A stretch of 16,978 bases of DNA from UMGS1649 sp045659265 (GTDB lineage Bacteria; Bacillota; Clostridia; TANB77; CAG-465). Of this stretch, positions 6,923-13,574 are shown in pieces; positions within the stretch are counted from its first letter, which is position 1, and every line of letters starts with the position of its first letter. The notes under the pieces were generated by a model that did not search any database, had not been told where the DNA came from, and worked only from the letters and a program-made list of their open reading frames with translations. The position numbers were made by a program, and so were the translations under genes. The stretch spans positions 1 through 16,978 of the forward strand of contig JAZOWO010000026.1 in NCBI GenBank assembly GCA_045659265.1, written 5' to 3'.

Positions 6923-7229
6923 GGGCGGGTGTCCGAGTGGCTAAAGGAGGCAGACTGTAGTCTTTGGTTTAAGGCCTAAATTTGCAGCTCATACAAGTGA
7001 TTGTATGATGATAATCCGGCTAATTCGGGGAAGCCTTAACAGGTAATGCTGATGGTAATCCCGAGCTAAAAGATTTAATCTTTGAGTGTAGAGACTTTAT
7101 ACCAGGTATCTCCTATGAGATAAAGAGAAAGTCCAGACTACAAACATTATTTAATGGTAACGAAAGTTATGGTAGTAAGAAATCTGTTAGCGTACGCTTA
7201 CGATGGTTCGAATCCATCCCCTCCCACCA
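6923..7229 (+). tRNA. tRNA-Tyr(GUA), interrupted by a group I intron
   Basis: Exons 6923-6958 and 7180-7229 join to an 86-nt class II tRNA. The anticodon stem-loop becomes GCAGA-CTGTAAA-TCTGT with anticodon GTA; a long variable arm follows (GCG/CGC hairpin), then T-arm GATGG TTCGAAT CCATC, discriminator A and an encoded CCA. A class II variable arm with the CTGTAAA loop is diagnostic of bacterial tRNA-Tyr. One oddity is a C4-U69 mismatch in the middle of the otherwise all-GC acceptor stem (GGGCGGG against CCCTCCC). The gene is co-transcribed with the CAU tRNA 26 nt upstream and followed by a strong terminator. Confidence 0.93.
6959..7179 (+). ncRNA. Group I self-splicing intron in the tRNA-Tyr anticodon loop
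   Basis: The 221-nt insertion lies between the second and third anticodon bases' 3' side (after CTGT) and AAATCTG. Catalytic core elements are present: P1 as exon CTGT with GCAG (6984-6987), giving the U-G pair at the 5' splice site; P2 CATACAA/TTGTATG with a GTGA tetraloop (6990-7007); P4 CGGGG/TCCCG (7026-7030 with 7059-7063); a P5 region in between; P6 hairpin AAAGAT/ATCTTT; P7 GACTTT/AAAGTC (7093-7098 with 7128-7133), holding the guanosine-binding site; P8 TATCTC/GAGATA (7107-7122); and a P9-region hairpin TAAC-GAAA-GTTA (7158-7169). The intron ends in G (7179), as group I introns do. There is no room for a homing endonuclease. Exact splice sites are inferred from restoring a 7-nt anticodon loop. 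Confidence 0.92.
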
Positions 7230-7230
7230 A

Positions 7231-7261
7231 ATGCAAGTATTTAACATACTTGTATTTTTTT
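7231..7261 (+). terminator. Rho-independent terminator of the tRNA operon
   Basis: A 7-bp stem CAAGTAT/ATACTTG (7234-7240 with 7246-7252), extendable by three pairs, with a 5-nt loop, is followed directly by a run of seven Ts (7255-7261). Confidence 0.9.
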
Positions 7262-7301
7262 ATACTCATTTTAGTTTTATGTAACCTTTTCTTCTCTTTT
7301 A

Positions 7302-7330
7302 TTGCTATTTACCATATTCTGTGATATAAT
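7302..7330 (+). promoter_or_regulatory. Promoter of the DUF1737/NADAR-like gene cluster
   Basis: TTGCTA (7302-7307), 17-nt spacer, TATAAT (7325-7330), with an extended -10 (TGA immediately before it). This leaves a leader of about 48 nt before the first ATG. Confidence 0.7.
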
Positions 7331-7384
7331 ACTTAAACGTACAAATTACAACCAAAAAATAATTATTTAAAGGAGAGTTAAAGT

Positions 7385-7567
7385 ATGGAGTACAAAGTAG
7401 TTCAAGTTGAAGCATCGGTATCTTTTGCCGGTGCAATCAAAAAGGTAGAAAAAGAAGTTAACGATCTTCTTAAAGAAGGTTGGACATTAAGAGGCAATCT
7501 TAAAATTGTTCCTCACACCGATTCCGCATACTTCGTTGTTTACCAGGTTCTTACCAAAGAAGCCTAA
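7385..7567 (+). CDS. Small DUF1737-like protein (copy 1)
   Basis: This 60-aa protein begins MEYKVVQVE and has a middle helix VEKEVNDLLKEGWTLRGNL, then a beta-strand ending in YFVVYQVLTK. The pattern YxVV ... V(N)xLLxxGWxLxG ... xxQxL is that of DUF1737, a family of very small proteins of unknown function that are frequent in phage and mobile regions. The start follows AAAGGAG at 7370-7376. It is the first gene of a three-gene cluster and shares its fold pattern with the next gene, 14 nt downstream, so the pair probably arose by old duplication. No catalytic residues are evident. Confidence 0.8.
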   Translation: MEYKVVQVEASVSFAGAIKKVEKEVNDLLKEGWTLRGNLKIVPHTDSAYFVVYQVLTKEA

Positions 7568-7581
7568 GCAAAGGAGTAAAT

Positions 7582-7782
7582 ATGGAATACCAAGTAGTTT
7601 ATGCTCAAGGCTCAGAATTTCGCGAAGTTGTCGATGAGCTTAATGAAAAAGTAAACCGCCTAATAAAACAGGGTTGGGTCCTTCAAGGCGGTGTTGCACA
7701 ATCTATCACAAAATACGAATGGCATTTTATGTCCCAAGCACTGGTTAAAATGTCTGCACGCAACGAAATTCGCCAGTTATAA
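7582..7782 (+). CDS. Small DUF1737-like protein (copy 2)
   Basis: This 66-aa protein begins MEYQVVYAQG and continues with VDELNEKVNRLIKQGWVLQGGV, then MSQALVKM. This is the clearer of the two DUF1737 matches (VNxLIxxGWxLQGGV, then a Q-A-L strand). AAAGGAG lies 6-7 nt before the ATG. It sits 14 nt after copy 1 and 16 nt before the zinc-ribbon gene, and all three read as one operon. Copies 1 and 2 share the N-terminal strand and the GW motif but differ elsewhere. Function unknown. Confidence 0.82.
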   Translation: MEYQVVYAQGSEFREVVDELNEKVNRLIKQGWVLQGGVAQSITKYEWHFMSQALVKMSARNEIRQL

Positions 7783-7798
7783 CAAGGAGAGATTACAA

Positions 7799-8407
7799 AT
7801 GACAGAACCGAAAAACACAATTATTTGCCCGATTTGCGGCAAGCAAGCCAAACGGCTTCCTATCCACGTAAACCCTTTATACCGGTGTGATGAATGCGGA
7901 TTCTTATCTAACAACGAAAACGTTGTAAACATCTCATACGGAGATCCTAGGTCTGCTTCTCTTTCCAATCTTTACCCTCACAAATTTATTCTTTATGGAT
8001 TCTATCCTACAAGTAATATTTGTGAGGAACATATTACAATTCCTTCTATGGAAGCCTTCTTGCAAGGTCTTAAGATTAAAGATCCGGATTTGCAGAATAT
8101 CTTTATGACAAGTTCTTCCGGTATGGCCGCATACAAAATGTCTGCAATCTTAAACGATTGGAAAGATTCCCAAACCCTCTGGTTTAACGGAGTCCCTTAC
8201 AACAGATACAGCGATGAATACACCGAGCTCATCACAAAAGCTTACGATGCACTCTTTGAAACAAATGATATTTTCAGAGAAATCGTACTTCCTAAGTTCA
8301 AGGGCAAAATCCTGATTCACACCACCGGAAAAGATGATCGTTCCGATACCGTTCTTACCGAAGCAGAATTCAGATACCAGCTTAACAGACTTATGAAGCG
8401 CTTGTAA
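7799..8407 (+). CDS. Zinc-ribbon protein with NADAR/YbiA-like domain
   Basis: The 202-aa protein starts MTEPKNT after AAGGAGAG. Residues about 10-34 form a zinc ribbon: CPIC, then CDEC. The rest (about 50-200) shows a NADAR/DUF1768-like layout: LSNLYPHKFILYGF, then IPSMEAFLQGLKIKD, a W-x4-QTLWFNG stretch, YSDEYTELITKAY, and near the end GKDDRSDTVLTEAEFRYQL. NADAR domains act on NAD- or ADP-ribose-containing molecules, and some reverse guanosine ADP-ribosylation of nucleic acid; whether this protein has that activity is inference. The frame is open further upstream, but an earlier start would overlap the DUF1737 gene and lacks a good ribosome-binding site. Codon use is C/G-richer than in the housekeeping genes, suggesting horizontal or phage origin. 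It is the last gene of its operon. Confidence 0.65.
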   Translation: MTEPKNTIICPICGKQAKRLPIHVNPLYRCDECGFLSNNENVVNISYGDPRSASLSNLYPHKFILYGFYPTSNICEEHITIPSMEAFLQGLKIKDPDLQNIFMTSSSGMAAYKMSAILNDWKDSQTLWFNGVPYNRYSDEYTELITKAYDALFETNDIFREIVLPKFKGKILIHTTGKDDRSDTVLTEAEFRYQLNRLMKRL

Positions 8408-8415
8408 GCGTAATA

Positions 8416-8443
8416 AAGAGCAGTAGTTAAAACTACTGCTCTT
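8416..8443. terminator. Strong hairpin terminator, bidirectional
   Basis: A perfect inverted repeat with 11-13 bp arms (8416-8428 with 8431-8443, core GAGCAGTAGT/ACTACTGCTC) lies between two convergent genes. On the plus strand the stem runs into CTTTTGC, and on the minus strand into CTTTATTA. It ends the NADAR-like operon and probably also the repeat pilin-like gene. Confidence 0.85.
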
Positions 8444-8462
8444 TTGCTATATTAAGTTTATA

Positions 8463-10247
8463 CTATTCATATTGTACTAAATAGTACTCTTTTGATTCAA
8501 TTAAATCCGAATATATAACATATCCATCCTCATCATCAATTATACCCTCTACTTCTAGTAAGTTAATAGCTACAAATCCTTTAAGATATTTATTATCATA
8601 ATTTATTCTATAACTAAATACACCTTTTGCCAGTGGAGTTTCTAACCATTCTTCCCATGTCATTCCTGGAATATATTCAAATGTTCCCAAAACTTTATCC
8701 TCATATTCTTCTGGCAACGCCCAGCCTCCAACCAATGTAAATGTAGGCATTGTCGCCTCAATCTGTATTTTTTTAGTTGTTTTTTCTAAATCGTATTTTA
8801 TTACTTCAAATGTTATTTCGCCTGGATAATTAATAGTAAAAACCGCTGTCTCGCCAGTAATTAACCTTAATATTTCTCCATTAGAACATTTTATTACTAC
8901 TCCCCCTTCCGGCATATTATATGTATCTGGTTTTACATATTGCCAAGCTATTGCAAATTCTCTTAAATTAACGTAGCCATATTCTTCACATAATTGTTCT
9001 ACCGAAGTAATAGGAGTACCATCACAAAAATGTATCCCCCAATATTCCATTAATTCATTTATGTCCTTATAGTTAGGTTCACCCCCACCATTTACTTCAT
9101 TCCAATAATTTTGTCCATCTACAAATATTTGTTCTAATTCCTCATCCGTCTTTACTCCCTCTAGTACCCTTTTTGCATATGCTCTGTACGACTCGCCATA
9201 ATACCCAGCCGGTTTTACACATTCCATAGCTATAGCCATATCTCTTAAGCTCTCAAAACCGTTATATTCAACCATACCTTCAACTGTATTATATGCATTA
9301 TTATCATATTTTGCACTCATATGCGCAACTAATTCGTCTATATTATCAAACATTGGTTCTGCTAAACCATTTGCTTCATTCCAATAATTTTGTCCATCTA
9401 CAAATATTTGTTCTAATTCCTCATCCGTCTTTACTCCCTCTAGTACCCTTTTTGCATATGCTCTGTACGTCTCGCCATAATACCCAGCCGGTTTTACAAA
9501 TTCCATAGCTATAGCCATATCTCTTAAACTCTCAAAACCGTAATATTCAACCATACCTTCAACTGTATTATATGCATTATTATCATAATTTGCACTCATA
9601 TGCGCAACTAATTCGTCTATATTATTAAATACTGGATATCCCCAATCGTTTGCTTCATTCCAATCATTTTGGCCATCTACAAATATTTGTTCTAATTCTT
9701 CATCTGTTTTTACATTTGCTAATACAGCTTCAGCATATTCTTGATATGTAGAATATTTATATCCTTCGTTAGTTTCACCTTCCCAACCATATATTGTCGG
9801 TGTTACGTAAACTTTAACCGGCACTTGTTTTGACGAATTATCATACGAAATATTTACAAGCAAATCGCCTTTTTTAGCCTTTTCATTTGGTATTACTATT
9901 ATTGTTAAATCATCTGTTACTATAATAGCATACTTACCATCAGCTGTTATTATTCTATCGCCTTGTTGAGTACTGCCTTTGAAATGTTCTAGTAATTTTT
10001 GTATTAATATGTTTTTATTCATTCTAGCTTGATGACCATTCATAGTAATATTGTTTCCAAACTCTAACAATTTTACCACTTCTGCCTCTTGTTGTATATT
10101 TTTTAGATCAGTAGTAGTTATTGCATCGCTAGCTTTTCCAATTATACCAACATTACTTAACGTTATTACTACACTTGCTGCTAGTATTATCATAACTATT
10201 ATTGTTATTACTAACACTATTAAAGATATTCCTTGTTTTCTTTTCAT
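8463..10247 (-). CDS. Prepilin-like surface protein with three 93-residue tandem repeats
   Basis: The 594-aa protein starts MKRKQG-ISLIVLVITII. This is a type IV prepilin-like leader with the cleavage site after G6 and one hydrophobic helix (about 7-30). Position 5 of the predicted mature protein is Val (V11) instead of the usual Glu. An N-terminal pilin-like domain (about 31-150) precedes three tandem repeats of 93 residues (about 168-260, 261-353 and 354-440). Each repeat contains VKTDEELEQIFVDGQN-WNE and VEGMVEY-GFESLRDMAIAM; the third diverges in its second half. The C-terminal part (about 445-594) is beta-rich with an acidic tail. Export and processing by a prepilin peptidase are inferred from the leader; no such peptidase or pilus ATPase is in the window. 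It is a single gene behind the rpoD terminator, with AAAGGAGAG before the ATG. The role of the repeats is unknown. Confidence 0.88.
   Translation of the reverse strand: MKRKQGISLIVLVITIIVMIILAASVVITLSNVGIIGKASDAITTTDLKNIQQEAEVVKLLEFGNNITMNGHQARMNKNILIQKLLEHFKGSTQQGDRIITADGKYAIIVTDDLTIIVIPNEKAKKGDLLVNISYDNSSKQVPVKVYVTPTIYGWEGETNEGYKYSTYQEYAEAVLANVKTDEELEQIFVDGQNDWNEANDWGYPVFNNIDELVAHMSANYDNNAYNTVEGMVEYYGFESLRDMAIAMEFVKPAGYYGETYRAYAKRVLEGVKTDEELEQIFVDGQNYWNEANGLAEPMFDNIDELVAHMSAKYDNNAYNTVEGMVEYNGFESLRDMAIAMECVKPAGYYGESYRAYAKRVLEGVKTDEELEQIFVDGQNYWNEVNGGGEPNYKDINELMEYWGIHFCDGTPITSVEQLCEEYGYVNLREFAIAWQYVKPDTYNMPEGGVVIKCSNGEILRLITGETAVFTINYPGEITFEVIKYDLEKTTKKIQIEATMPTFTLVGGWALPEEYEDKVLGTFEYIPGMTWEEWLETPLAKGVFSYRINYDNKYLKGFVAINLLEVEGIIDDEDGYVIYSDLIESKEYYLVQYE
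8928..9746 (-). repeat. Three in-frame 279-bp tandem repeats in the prepilin-like gene
   Basis: A landmark (TTCATTCCAAT on the plus strand, TTCAT start) recurs at 9096, 9375 and 9654, exactly 279 bp apart. The units starting at 9096 and 9375 differ at about five positions over the first ~240 bp. The other unit boundaries are more diverged. Each unit encodes 93 residues, so copy-number change preserves the frame. Confidence 0.93.
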
Positions 10248-10276
10248 TTGTTCTCTCCTTTATTTTTCATACATTT

Positions 10277-10305
10277 ATACTATTACATATTTTTCTTTTT
10301 TGCAA
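10277..10305 (-). promoter_or_regulatory. Possible promoter of the repeat prepilin-like gene
   Basis: Minus strand: TTGCAA (10305-10300), 17-nt spacer, TAGTAT (10282-10277); a TATAAA also lies 3 nt further downstream. These are moderate matches in an AT-rich gap, but a promoter is expected here because the rpoD terminator lies just upstream. Confidence 0.4.
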
Positions 10306-10313
10306 GACAAATA

Positions 10314-10346
10314 AAAAATGTTGTGCAATTATTCCACAACATTTTT
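10314..10346 (-). terminator. Rho-independent terminator of the dnaG-rpoD operon
   Basis: A 12-bp stem AAAAATGTTGTG/CACAACATTTTT (10314-10325 with 10335-10346) with a 9-nt loop lies about 10 nt past the rpoD stop. On the minus strand the stem is followed by TTTTTTAT. Confidence 0.9.
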
Positions 10347-10355
10347 ATGTTAACT

Positions 10356-11657
10356 TTATTTATCTGTGCTCATAAAGTCTTTTAATTTTTTGCTTCTTGA
10401 TGGATGTCTTAATTTTCTTAAAGCTTTTGCTTCAATTTGTCTTATTCTTTCACGAGTTACCATGAATTCACGACCAACTTCTTCAAGAGTTCTTGTTCTT
10501 CCATCTTCTAAACCAAATCTAAGTCTTAATACTCTAGCTTCTCTTGGAGTTAATGTTTCCATTACTTCTTCTATTTGTTCTTTAAGAAGAACATCTGCTG
10601 CTTGGTCTGATGGAGATGGTGCATCATCATCTGGAATAAAGTTTCCAACACTGCTATCATCCTCTTCACCAACTGGAGTTTCTAGAGATATTGGATCTTG
10701 AGATATTTTAAGAATATCTCTTACTTTATCTACTGGTATTTCCATTTCAGCTGCTATTTCTTCTGGAGTTGGTTCTCTACCCATTGTTTGTAATAGATGT
10801 CTAGATACTCTCATAAGTCTATTTATTGTTTCAACCATATGTACTGGTATTCTTATTGTTCTAGCTTGGTCTGCAATAGCTCTTGTTATTGCTTGTCTAA
10901 TCCACCATGTTGCATAAGTACTAAACTTAAATCCTTTTACTGGATCAAATTTATCTACCGCTTTTATAAGTCCTAGATTACCTTCTTGTATCAAATCTAA
11001 GAAATGCATTCCTCTACCTATATATCTTTTAGCTATACTTACAACAAGTCTTAAGTTAGATTCTACCAGTTTTTTCTTAGCTGCTTTATCTCCAGCAACC
11101 ATTTTTTCTGCTAGTACCGCTTCTTCATCTAAAGATAATAGTTCTATTTTACCTATTTCTTTTAAGAACATTCTTACAGGATCATCTACACTTATATTGT
11201 CTATAAACGAGAAATCGTTTATATCGTCTTCAAGAAGAATATTTTTTTCTATTTCAGATATATCTTCTAAGTTTGGTTCAATATCTAATTCTGCAAGAGA
11301 TACAGATTTATCTCCTTGAGCCATCTTTTCTATTATGCTATCGTCTTTTATTTCTTCATCTTCATCAGGTTCTTCTGGTATTATGTCATCTTCTTTTTTA
11401 GTTTCATCTAACATTTCTACACCAGCTTGTTCAAGTTTTTGATATAAACTATCAACATCTTCTGGTTCTAGACCTTTTTCACCCATAAAGTCTACTATTT
11501 CTTTGTATGTAAATCCTTTTTTAGCTACCGCTGCTTCTACAAACTCTGCTATAGCTGTTTCTTTAGAATTCTTTTTAGATGCTTTAGAGCTTTTTTTAGT
11601 TGTTACTTCTTCCACTACTTCTACTTCCTTTATTTCAGATTCTTTTTTTCTTCCCAT
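10356..11657 (-). CDS. rpoD: RNA polymerase primary sigma factor (SigA/RpoD)
   Basis: This is the housekeeping sigma factor that directs RNA polymerase to TTGACA/TATAAT promoters, many of which are visible in this window. The 433-residue protein has: a basic N-terminus; region 1.1 (about 35-80); a long acidic linker; region 1.2 starting DPVRMFLKEIGKI; region 2 with LRLVVSIAKRYIGRGM, DLIQEGNLGLIKAVDKFD and FSTYATWWIRQAITRAI; region 3 with IRIPVHMVETIN; and region 4 with the helix-turn-helix TLEEVGREFMVTRERIRQIEAKALRKLRHP. There is no long non-conserved insertion, as usual in Firmicutes. The ATG follows AGGGAGAG. It lies 69 nt after dnaG, the classical order, and ends at a strong terminator. 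Confidence 0.98.
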   Translation of the reverse strand: MGRKKESEIKEVEVVEEVTTKKSSKASKKNSKETAIAEFVEAAVAKKGFTYKEIVDFMGEKGLEPEDVDSLYQKLEQAGVEMLDETKKEDDIIPEEPDEDEEIKDDSIIEKMAQGDKSVSLAELDIEPNLEDISEIEKNILLEDDINDFSFIDNISVDDPVRMFLKEIGKIELLSLDEEAVLAEKMVAGDKAAKKKLVESNLRLVVSIAKRYIGRGMHFLDLIQEGNLGLIKAVDKFDPVKGFKFSTYATWWIRQAITRAIADQARTIRIPVHMVETINRLMRVSRHLLQTMGREPTPEEIAAEMEIPVDKVRDILKISQDPISLETPVGEEDDSSVGNFIPDDDAPSPSDQAADVLLKEQIEEVMETLTPREARVLRLRFGLEDGRTRTLEEVGREFMVTRERIRQIEAKALRKLRHPSRSKKLKDFMSTDK

Positions 11658-11726
11658 TATATTATTCTCTCCCTAATATTAAATTTATACAACATTAAAT
11701 TTTAAATTACAACCTTTTTTACTTTT

Positions 11727-13529
11727 TTATTTCATTTTAGCAATTTTTAACATTATTTGTTTAAGTTCTACCTCAAGAAATTCCTTTTCATCCTTAGATA
11801 TTTGCTCATTCTTAAGCTCATTAAATATCTCTTCTCTTCTTTGTTGGTATTGATACTTTCTAAATGTTTTATCCATTTCTGTATAAAGTTTAGTTTTATC
11901 AAAATCAGATAAATTAATAGCTAAAATTTCAGTTATTAAGTTTAAGGTATCATTATCAGAGATTCTTGTTAATACATTAATCTTTGTTATATCTTGCTCT
12001 TTATTTAATTCCTTTAGGAAGATAAATAAGTTACGCACATCATCGTATACAAAATCTCTTTCTTTGAATCTATCTAGCACTTGGTTTATCATTTTCTTAT
12101 CTTTACCAAGTAACATAGCAACTATATATTCTTCTTGCTTCTTACGAAGTGTTAAAGGTCCTTTTTCTTTTCTTTCAGTTACCTTTTCTTGTACCTTTAC
12201 TACCTTTTCCTCTTTAACATTCTTCTTAAGCTTTTTGTTTATTTCAGATTCAATTGCTGCTTTGCTTACGTTATATTTCTTAGCAATTGTTTCTACATAC
12301 ATTTCTCTTTCAATATCATTTTCAAGTGTAGCTAGAATGTCTGCTGTTCTACTTAAGAATTTAACTTTATTATCAAAATTGTTATCATCCTCAAGTAGTT
12401 TCTCCATTCTACTTATCTTGTACTCTATGTGTGAAATACTTCTTTTTACACATTCTTCAAAACGTTCTTTACCATACTTCTTAATATACTCATCTGGATC
12501 TTTTGCATCCTCTTTATCTAGTCTTAATACTTTAACTTTAAGCCCCTCTTTAACAAGTATATCTATAGCTCTTAAAGTTGCATTTTGTCCTGCAGCATCT
12601 TGGTCATATGAAATTATTACAGTGTCTGTATATTTCTTAAGTAGTTTTGCTTGCTTTTCTGTAAAAGCAGTACCAAGGCTCGCTACAACATTTGTAATGC
12701 CAGATTTATGTGGCGCTACTGTATCCATATATCCTTCAACAATTATCACAGAATTTAATTGCTCTTTTTTAGCAACATTCATTCCATACAAATTGCTTCC
12801 TTTGTGGTATAACGCGTTTTCTGGCGAGTTAACATACTTTGGAAGTGAGTTATCTAATACTCTTCCTCCGAAAGCTATTACTCTATCTCTTGTATCGAAT
12901 ATTGGGAATATTAATCTACCCGCAAAGTTTTCATATATATCCCCACGCATATTCTTTGAAACAACTCCAGCAGCCAAAATATCTTCTTTTTTATATCCCA
13001 ACCTTGTTAGATATGCCATAAGTGTTTCAGAACTCTTAGAACCGTATCCTAAGCCAAATCTAGTGATTGTTTTAGAGTCTAAATCTCTTTTGATTAAATA
13101 ATCTTTTAGTATACTCTTATCCTTTTTAACTTCTTCAGTTAAAGCATCAAAGAAATATCTTGCAGTAGATTTATTTATTTCAAGAATTGTATCTCTTAAA
13201 TCTTTCTTTGTATCTACCGTTGTATTTGTCTTAAACTTTTCTAAATCTATATTAGCTCTTTCTGCTAACGTTTCTAATGTTTCTCTAAAGTCTAGATTTT
13301 CTAGTTTTGAGATGAACTGAATTACTGTACCACCTTGTCCACAGCCAAAACATTTATATATTTGCTTGTCCGCTGACACAGTAAAAGAAGGAGTCTTTTC
13401 TTTATGGAAAGGACATAACCCTAAGTAGTTTGCGCCTCTTCTTTTTAATGGTACATATTCATTTACTACTTCTACTATATCTGTAGATGCTAAGATTTCA
13501 TCTATTAAATCTTCTGAATAATATGCCAT
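11727..13529 (-). CDS. dnaG: DNA primase
   Basis: DnaG makes the RNA primers for chromosome replication and works with the replicative helicase. The 600-residue protein has the N-terminal CHC2 zinc domain with ligands C39, H42, C60 and C63 (CPFHKEKTPSF, then CFGCGQGG). The RNA polymerase/TOPRIM core carries EGYMD at 265-269 and YDQDAAGQ with the metal-binding D309 and D311. A C-terminal helicase-interaction region follows (about 450-600), Lys/Glu-rich and less conserved. The ATG start is at MAYYSEDLIDEI, with GGAGGAAG just upstream. It lies 45 nt after the membrane-protein gene and 69 nt before rpoD. No rpsU gene precedes it, unlike the classical macromolecular-synthesis operon of enterobacteria. 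Confidence 0.98.
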   Translation of the reverse strand: MAYYSEDLIDEILASTDIVEVVNEYVPLKRRGANYLGLCPFHKEKTPSFTVSADKQIYKCFGCGQGGTVIQFISKLENLDFRETLETLAERANIDLEKFKTNTTVDTKKDLRDTILEINKSTARYFFDALTEEVKKDKSILKDYLIKRDLDSKTITRFGLGYGSKSSETLMAYLTRLGYKKEDILAAGVVSKNMRGDIYENFAGRLIFPIFDTRDRVIAFGGRVLDNSLPKYVNSPENALYHKGSNLYGMNVAKKEQLNSVIIVEGYMDTVAPHKSGITNVVASLGTAFTEKQAKLLKKYTDTVIISYDQDAAGQNATLRAIDILVKEGLKVKVLRLDKEDAKDPDEYIKKYGKERFEECVKRSISHIEYKISRMEKLLEDDNNFDNKVKFLSRTADILATLENDIEREMYVETIAKKYNVSKAAIESEINKKLKKNVKEEKVVKVQEKVTERKEKGPLTLRKKQEEYIVAMLLGKDKKMINQVLDRFKERDFVYDDVRNLFIFLKELNKEQDITKINVLTRISDNDTLNLITEILAINLSDFDKTKLYTEMDKTFRKYQYQQRREEIFNELKNEQISKDEKEFLEVELKQIMLKIAKMK

Positions 13530-13574
13530 AACTTCCTCCTTCTATTTATTTTAATTTATCTATATATTTTACTT

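Noticed and set aside
6959..7179. Homing endonuclease gene inside the tRNA intron
   Set aside because: Only 221 nt are available and they are filled by the structural core; no open frame is present.
7691..7798. Longer N-terminus for the zinc-ribbon/NADAR-like protein
   Set aside because: The extension overlaps the second DUF1737 gene almost completely. A good AAGGAGAG site precedes the ATG at 7799, and the zinc ribbon begins soon after it.
8928..9746. CRISPR array or insertion sequence
   Set aside because: The repeats are 279 bp, contiguous, in frame and protein-coding, with no spacers, terminal inverted repeats or transposase.
12064..13101. Open frame of 345 codons on the plus strand
   Set aside because: It lies entirely antisense to dnaG, has a serine/leucine-rich composition typical of the reverse of Lys/Glu-rich genes, and has no ribosome-binding site.
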